24,665 nt of DNA. Source: Clostridiales bacterium. Lineage in GTDB: Bacteria; Bacillota; Clostridia; Oscillospirales; Oscillospiraceae. Of the stretch, positions 21,562 to 24,665 are shown piece by piece (positions within the stretch are counted from its first letter, which is position 1; the number at the start of each line of letters is the position of its first letter). The stretch is from positions 1-24,665 of the forward strand of contig SFHI01000020.1 of the NCBI GenBank assembly GCA_004555705.1. The letters are read 5' to 3'. The translations under genes and the position numbers were made by a program. The notes below the pieces were generated by a model. The model was not told the origin of the DNA, ran no database searches, and saw only the letters and a list, made by a program, of their open reading frames with translations.

Positions 21562-22425
21562 ATGAAGAAGGTTTCGAAAGAAGAGCTTTTTTTCAAAGCC
21601 GTTGAGATCGGCCACACCGTGTCGGAGCTGCACGTGGGACTGCACGCGGCCAGCGCCTGTTACTTCCTCGTTCTGGCGGTGTTTCCCGCGCTGCTGCTGG
21701 TACTTAGCGCCCTGCGCTATATCCATCTGGAGGCAGGGCAGCTGGTGGAGCTTCTCCAGGGAATTCTTCCCCAGGCCTTTCTGGAGTCTGCCCGGAACCT
21801 GATCCAATCAGCCTACCGCAATTCCTCCGGCACCACCGTGGGCATTTCGGCGCTGGTTACACTCTGGTCCGCCAGCCGGGGCACCTTCGGGTTTATGAAC
21901 GGCCTGAACGCCGTGTACGGTGTCCGGGAGGACCGGGGGTATGTTTACCGCAGGCTGATCAGTGTGATTTATACCTTCGCGTTTATCGTCGTGCTGGTGC
22001 TGACCCTGGGCCTTCACGTCTTTGGCTCGTCGCTGGTAAACCTGGTCCAGCGGGTCAGTCCCAGGGTATACAGCTTTTTTTCGGATGTCATCAATCTGCG
22101 GTTTTTCCTGCTGCTGTTTGTCCAGACCGTGATTTTTACGGCCATGTTCATGCGCCTGCCCAATAAGAAGAATACTCTGATGGGAAGCCTGCCCGGAGCC
22201 CTGATGGCTGCCTCCGGATGGCTGATATTCTCGGACCTGTACTCCATCTATGTGGAGCGGTTCGCCAAGCTCAGCAACGTCTATGGCAGCGTGTACGCCG
22301 TGGCGCTGAGTATGCTGTGGCTGTACTGCTGCATCAGCATCGTATTCTACGGCGGCGCGCTGAACCGCCTGCTGGGCGGCTGGAACCGAAACAATGCCCA
22401 GGGGAAGCAGTCCGCAGAGCAGTAA
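21562..22425 (+). CDS. YihY/BrkB family membrane protein
   Basis: A 287-residue inner-membrane protein of the YihY (BrkB) family with about six hydrophobic segments. Family features are HAASACYFLVLAVFPALLLVLS, SSGTTVGISALVTLWSASRGTFGFMNGLNAVYGV, GSLPGALMAASGWLIFSDLYSIYVERF and VYGSVYAVALSMLWLYCCISIVFYGGALNR. Members were once labelled as tRNase BN, which is incorrect; their role is unknown, with transport suggested. GAAAGGGGG lies 7-8 bp before the ATG at 21562. The frame upstream to 21346 is repeat R8 translated. The stop TAA (22423-22425) is formed by the first three bases of the TAAATTGTTGTTTA end of R9. Confidence 0.93.
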   Translation: MKKVSKEELFFKAVEIGHTVSELHVGLHAASACYFLVLAVFPALLLVLSALRYIHLEAGQLVELLQGILPQAFLESARNLIQSAYRNSSGTTVGISALVTLWSASRGTFGFMNGLNAVYGVREDRGYVYRRLISVIYTFAFIVVLVLTLGLHVFGSSLVNLVQRVSPRVYSFFSDVINLRFFLLLFVQTVIFTAMFMRLPNKKNTLMGSLPGALMAASGWLIFSDLYSIYVERFAKLSNVYGSVYAVALSMLWLYCCISIVFYGGALNRLLGGWNRNNAQGKQSAEQ

Positions 22426-22600
22426 ATTGTTGTTTATTGAGATGTTGCCGTAGGGGAGGCTATTAGCCGCCCGCTTTACTTTCGTCTACCAAAGCGCCCT
22501 GTTCTATCAAAAATGCTCAAAAACCTTAAGTGTTCGGGCGGATAATATCCGCCCCTACGGTAGCAACGTAAGGTGTTTGAAAACTGTAAACAATAATTTA
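22423..22600. repeat. Palindromic element R9 with a different core
   Basis: It has the same ends as the other elements (TAAATTGTTGTTTA at 22423-22436, TAAACAATAATTTA at 22587-22600) but an unrelated core. Left arm: GTTGCCGTAGGGGAGGC...AGCCGCCCGC (22444-22474). Right arm: CGGGCGGATAATATCCGCC followed by CCTACGGTAGCAAC (22535-22566). Each arm can fold alone, the right one around the palindrome GGCGGATAATATCCGCC. The remaining 22601-22690 leader before the next gene shows no clear promoter. Confidence 0.88.
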
Positions 22601-22690
22601 TGCTTTCCGGAAAAAATTGTAAAAATCTTCAGAATGTTTACCGGGAGTTCATGTTTTCCCTGTAGCTTTAGGGGAAAGGGGGCAAGGATC

Positions 22691-23518
22691 ATGTTTGGAT
22701 ATGTAACCGCCAACTACGGAGAGCTGACCCGGGAGCAGGCGGAGCGGTACGGAAGTGTTTACTGCGGCATCTGCCGGGAGATTCGGCTGCGCTCCTCCCA
22801 GACCGCCGGCCTTGCCTTGAGCAATGATATGGCCTTCCTGGCAATGCTGCTCATGAGCCTGTACGAGCCCCAGGAGCAGGAGGGCAAAAACATCTGCCTG
22901 CTCCACCCTATCCGCCGCAGAGCCTGGGTGGACAACGAATACATCCGCTATGCCGCGGACATGAATGTGGCGCTGGCCTACTACAACGCCCTGGACGACT
23001 GGGAGGACGACGGAAAGCAAACCGCGCGGATCATGGCCGGAGCCCTGGAAAAGCATTGTCCCCGGATTGGGGAGAGCTATCCCCGGCAGATGGAGGCTAT
23101 CCGGGACTGTTTGCAGCGTCTTGCCGCCCTGGAGAAGGAAAACTGTCCCAACCCGGACGAGCCCGCGGCGGCTTTCGGAGCGCTGATGGCGGAGCTGCTG
23201 GTATACCGGGAGGATCTGTGGGCCTCCGGGCTGCGGAAGATGGGCAACGCCCTGGGACGGTTTATCTACCTGATGGATGCTTCCGTGGATTATGACCGGG
23301 ACCGCCGGCGAGGAAAATACAATCCCTTCCTGGCCATGGGCACGGGAAAGCACCCTGAAAAATGGCAGGAATACCTGGTGATGACCATGGGGCGGTGCAC
23401 CGACGCCTATGAACGGCTGCCCCTGGTGCAGGACAAAGGGATTCTGGACAACATCCTCTACAGCGGGGTATGGATTCACCAGAAATCCGGAAAGAAGGAG
23501 GGAAAAGGGCATGATTGA
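22691..23518 (+). CDS. DUF5685 family protein with prenyl-synthase-like Asp motifs
   Basis: A 275-residue, largely helical protein that I recognise as DUF5685 from MFGYV...RYGSVYCGICREI at the start and GRFIYLMDASVDYDRD...GKYNPF near the end. The function is not established. Two acidic motifs stand out: ALDDWEDDG (100-108) and DASVDYDRDRRRGKYNP (196-212). They resemble in order, spacing and wording the DDxxD-type motifs of squalene/phytoene synthases, whose second motif reads like DVGEDxxRGRxYLP. Cys25 and Cys28 (CGIC), with Cys69 and His72, could form a metal site. AAGGATC stands before the ATG at 22691, and an open frame upstream lies in repeat sequence. It overlaps the J-domain gene by 8 bp, so the products probably work together. 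Confidence 0.85.
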   Translation: MFGYVTANYGELTREQAERYGSVYCGICREIRLRSSQTAGLALSNDMAFLAMLLMSLYEPQEQEGKNICLLHPIRRRAWVDNEYIRYAADMNVALAYYNALDDWEDDGKQTARIMAGALEKHCPRIGESYPRQMEAIRDCLQRLAALEKENCPNPDEPAAAFGALMAELLVYREDLWASGLRKMGNALGRFIYLMDASVDYDRDRRRGKYNPFLAMGTGKHPEKWQEYLVMTMGRCTDAYERLPLVQDKGILDNILYSGVWIHQKSGKKEGKGHD

Positions 23519-24173
23519 CGATCCGTATAAGGTTCTTGGTGTCAGCCGGGACGCCTCCGACGAGGAGATCAAACGGGCCTACCGGCGCCTGGCCAAAAAA
23601 TACCACCCGGACCTGAACCCGGGGGACGCGGAGGCCGCCCGGAAAATGCAGGAGGTCAACGCGGCCTATGAGCAGATCAAGGACCCGGACAAGGCTGCCC
23701 AGAATACCTCCGGCGGCTATAACCCCTACGGTTCCGGCGGGTACAACCCCTTCGGTTCCGGAGGCTACGGCAGCTACGATCCCTTCGGCTCCTCCAACCG
23801 GCAAGGCTCCGGTCCCTCCTATCAACAGGCCGCGGCACAGTATATCCGCTTTGGCCGCTACCGGGAGGCGCTGAACACCCTGGAAGCCACCTCCGACCGG
23901 GATGCCCGGTGGTACTACCTCAGCGCCCTGGCCAACGATGGTCTGGGCAACCAGGTGACTGCTCTGGAGCATATCCGCCGGGCGGTGAGCATGGAGCCGG
24001 ACAATCCGGAGTATCTGCGGGTTCTGAACGCCATGGAATCCGGCGGCTCCGCCTACCGCCAGCGTACCGGAGATTTCCGGGGCTTCTCCATGGGGGCCAC
24101 CCCCTGCTCCAGCCTGTGCCTGTGCTACCTGCTCCAGCTTTTCTGCTGCCGGGGGCGCTTCTTCTGCTGCTGA
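23511..24173 (+). CDS. J-domain protein with Gly-rich linker, TPR-like part and Cys-rich tail
   Basis: A 220-residue DnaJ-type co-chaperone, not DnaJ itself. The J domain covers residues 1-66 with the HPD motif at 32-34 (KKYHPDLNPGD) and should stimulate an Hsp70 ATPase. A Gly/Phe/Tyr-rich linker (about 74-104) holds imperfect repeats of GGYNPYGS type. A TPR-like segment follows (about 107-170; AAAQYIRFGRYREALNTLEA, then ARWYYLSALANDGLGNQVTALEHIRRAVSMEPDNPEYL). The last 22 residues hold seven cysteines and many hydrophobic residues, suggesting membrane contact or metal binding. The classical DnaJ zinc-finger and substrate domains are missing. The ATG at 23511 follows AGGAGGG and overlaps the end of the DUF5685 gene by 8 bp. 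A terminator follows. Confidence 0.92.
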   Translation: MIDDPYKVLGVSRDASDEEIKRAYRRLAKKYHPDLNPGDAEAARKMQEVNAAYEQIKDPDKAAQNTSGGYNPYGSGGYNPFGSGGYGSYDPFGSSNRQGSGPSYQQAAAQYIRFGRYREALNTLEATSDRDARWYYLSALANDGLGNQVTALEHIRRAVSMEPDNPEYLRVLNAMESGGSAYRQRTGDFRGFSMGATPCSSLCLCYLLQLFCCRGRFFCC

Positions 24174-24180
24174 AATATTC

Positions 24181-24210
24181 ACTGCCGCGCCAAAATGGCG
24201 CGGCAGTTTT
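24181..24210 (+). terminator. Terminator after the J-domain gene
   Basis: 12-bp stem ACTGCCGCGCCA (24181-24192) with TGGCGCGGCAGT (24196-24207), loop AAA, and a run of four T. Confidence 0.9.
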
Positions 24211-24229
24211 GCATTGCTCCTGGAACAAA

Positions 24230-24536
24230 AAATTGTTCAGACTATCGGTTTTCGTAAGCTAAACAACAAATTGTTGTTCAGGTTATCGGCTTTAATAAGC
24301 AGTGCGGTAAATTGTTGTTTAGCGCACAACCTGAAACAACAGGAAACCCTGTCATCCTGAGCGAAGCGCAGCGAAGTCGAAGGATCTTGGCACTTAATTG
24401 ACTGCAAATGACAGCGAAATGCGTAGATCCCTCGACTCGGCTCCGCCTCGCTCGGGATGACTGCATGTTTGAAACTGTGCGGTAAACAACAATCTATCGT
24501 TCGGCTTATTAAAGCCGATAGTCTAAATTGTTGTTT
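24230..24536. repeat. Compound repeat R10a with GTCATCCTGAGCG core
   Basis: Several end motifs meet here: a palindrome AACAACAAATTGTTGTT (about 24261-24277), TAAATTGTTGTTTA (from 24308), TAAACAACAATCTATC (from 24483) and TAAATTGTTGTTTG (from 24524). A unit ATCGGCTTTAATAAGC occurs at about 24285-24300, as a degenerate copy near 24244, and inverted at about 24505-24520. The core (24349-24462) is an inverted repeat beginning CTGTCATCCTGAGCGAAGCG and ending GCTCGGGATGAC. No gene was seen. Confidence 0.8.
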
Positions 24537-24548
24537 GTACGTTTTTGC

Positions 24549-24665
24549 TGTCATTGCGAACCAGTCCGCAGACTGGTGTGGCAATCCCCCGGATAGAGGG
24601 GAAATGTACCGAAAAGCACCCGGAAATACGGAAGTCACTGCGATTTTTGGTAGCAATCGTTACCT
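24549..24665 (-). repeat. Palindromic element R10b (cut by window edge)
   Basis: Left arm CTGTCATTGCGA with hairpin ACCAGTC-CGCA-GACTGGT and GGCAATCCCCCGG, then a middle part in the same orientation as the R2 core (GAGGGGAAATGTACCG... TCGTTACCT). The right arm lies beyond the window. Confidence 0.88.

Noticed and set aside
24349..24462. Structured RNA gene or tRNA-like fold in the GTCATCCTGAGCG region
   Set aside because: It is an imperfect inverted repeat of a dispersed family type; no cloverleaf, anticodon arm or promoter was seen.
1..24665. CRISPR array
   Set aside because: The repeats are dispersed at kilobase distances, palindromic and 150-250 bp long; there are no short regular repeat-spacer units and no cas genes.

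Overview
The window is GC-rich chromosomal DNA that looks like a gut-type member of the Clostridia, close to the Oscillospiraceae. I infer this from the gene content: a Firmicutes-type bifunctional (p)ppGpp enzyme followed by dtd, HemZ, a SpoVB-like flippase next to hup and rqcP, a Gls24/FakA pair, and a DUF5685/J-domain pair. The abundant intergenic hairpin repeats and strong AGGAGG-type ribosome binding sites fit the same group. No rRNA, tRNA, CRISPR array, phage gene or transposase gene was seen.

Left part (1-5240), all on the minus strand. An OmpR-type response regulator, a histidine kinase and an unrecognised membrane-anchored protein form one operon (5179 to 2376). Downstream, with its own promoter, is a translationally coupled pair: a secreted or anchored transglutaminase-like protein and an aspartate/glutamate racemase-family protein (1753 to 117). 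Both promoters carry the same TGATGC direct repeat at 11-bp spacing, placed just upstream of the -10 box. This suggests the regulator controls itself and the transglutaminase/racemase pair, as one envelope-related regulon.

Middle part (5490-17165), all on the plus strand: recJ and the bifunctional Rel/Spo enzyme; a small membrane protein and dtd; a metallo-beta-lactamase-fold hydrolase and hemZ; then an amidohydrolase homologue lacking most of its catalytic residues, a MOP-superfamily (SpoVB-like) flippase, HU and RqcP, ending at a strong terminator.

Right part (17190-24210), plus strand: gpmI, a Gls24-family protein and FakA, ending at a terminator; a YihY/BrkB membrane protein; then a DUF5685 protein overlapping a J-domain protein, ending at a terminator.

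Nearly every intergenic gap above about 150 bp is filled by interspersed palindromic elements of 150-250 bp. Most have ends resembling TAAATTGTTGTTTA and enclose one of at least three unrelated inverted-repeat cores: GTCATTGCGA...CAATCCCCC, GTAGGGG...CGGGCGG, or GTCATCCTGAGCG.... Some are nested inside further shells of AATTGACA repeats. The GTCATTGCGA hairpins show clear compensatory base changes between copies. These elements, the shared operator, the degenerate amidohydrolase and the prenyl-synthase-like motifs of the DUF5685 protein are the most interesting observations.
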